Origin: Gnetum montanum
Taxonomy: Eukaryota; Streptophyta; Gnetopsida; Gnetales; Gnetaceae
Length of the DNA: 24,320 bases
Assembly: GCA_015680685.1 (NCBI GenBank)
Contig: MNCI01017725.1
Coordinates: forward strand, 162,071 to 186,390
Direction: 5' to 3'
Shown: one piece after another, positions 23,720 through 24,320 of the stretch
How the letters are laid out: every line of letters starts with the position of its first letter
How positions within the stretch are numbered: position 1 is the stretch's first letter
Translations under genes and position numbers: made by a program
Notes under the pieces: generated by a model
The model's input: the letters and a program-made list of their open reading frames with translations, nothing else
Database searches by the model: none
What the model was told of the DNA's origin: nothing

Positions 23720-24320
23720 GTTATAGTTACTTTAGTTTGAAGCCAAGACCCTTGAACATTCTTATCCTGTAACACATCACATAAACATACTTTCAATTGT
23801 AAAACAATCTTAAAATATGACGACTTAAACACATGCTCCATCAGCTCATGATCAATAATTTACTGATTTTGTACTACAATACATAATGCTGGAAACAATT
23901 TTTAACAATAAAACATAAGCCATATCTTAAATTTCTTCATTTTTCCGGATAGAAACACTTGCATATTTTCATATATCTTATTGTAATTTCAATTTCTTCC
24001 ATGAATCCTTCACTTTCATATAATATTTGCATTCACATCTAAAATTTAAGGGAAATGATTCAGCAGTTGTGAAATTCATAGGTACAATATTTTGAAGCCT
24101 TCAAAATTTGCCAAAATAAAAAGATATTGTGTATACACTACAATTATAATTAATAAAATAATTTCTTTTTGCAAGGCACCTCAAGAAGTTGGGGTAAACA
24201 TTACATCAGAATCATGCTGCACACAGATCCAATCATCATTTTTATCTTGAAATATAACTTTTCATTCAGCCATGTCAGGAGTACAGAGTTAAAGGTTCTT
24301 TTACAGCCCCCTGGCTTATT
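23720..24320. other. Flanking intergenic sequence
   Basis: AT-rich, with no protein similarity, terminal repeats or RNA gene recognised. Confidence 0.35.

Noticed and set aside
23476-23841. 121-codon minus-strand frame with hydrophobic stretches
   Set aside because: It reads across a tRNA-derived SINE and the edge of an RTE tail. There is no homology, and the hydrophobicity comes from pyrimidine-rich SINE sequence.

Overview
The window is nuclear DNA of a seed plant. It is AT-rich, all introns are GT-AG, and the only host gene has nine exons whose product closely resembles the plant FAM135-type putative serine esterases (DUF676 lipase-like fold; Arabidopsis At1g58350/ZW18 family). Many old, decayed retroelements inside one very long intron suggest a large, slowly purged genome. 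A gymnosperm is plausible, but the sequence alone does not prove it.

Host gene (+ strand, 1262-21600, 5'-partial): exons 1262-1540, 1707-1840, 2065-2236, 2351-2410, 2559-2816, 20479-20734, 20833-21038, 21167-21217 and 21313-21600 total 1704 nt. All phases agree, giving 567 codons plus a stop. The N-terminal exons lie upstream of the window. The Ser-Asp-His lipase triad is complete (window residues S375, D473, H545). Seven of the eight internal introns are 95-224 bp. The other (2817-20478) is about 17.7 kb and separates the HGFQ strand from the rest of the hydrolase fold.

The giant intron is a nest of dead retroelements. From left to right: a diverged repeat (about 3730-4285); an RTE-type LINE on the minus strand (4286-5860) split by a 5'-truncated L1-type LINE with a perfect 15-bp target-site duplication; a plus-strand RTE (5921-7089); a minus-strand RTE (about 7180-8640); a full-length but inactivated Ty1/copia element on the minus strand (8845-14247) with TG..CA LTRs; a gag-like fragment and a CpG-rich palindromic block (14320-14930); a plus-strand RTE (14933-15977) with its own insertion; a degraded Ty3/gypsy-like relic with Gag and RNase H homology (about 16640-18563); a second copy of the left repeat (about 18830-19580) carrying a SINE; and a SINE-like repeat (about 19960-20110).

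Downstream of the stop codon are two more SINE-like repeats, a fifth RTE fragment (22790-23495) with an insertion, and a tRNA-like SINE on the minus strand (about 23500-23690). No tRNA or rRNA gene, CRISPR array or second host gene was found. The most informative observations are the compact exons around one huge intron, the readable order of insertions (L1 into RTE, SINE into an older repeat, tandem duplication inside one LTR after the copia element landed), and a single N flanked by an exact 41-bp duplication that looks like an assembly join.
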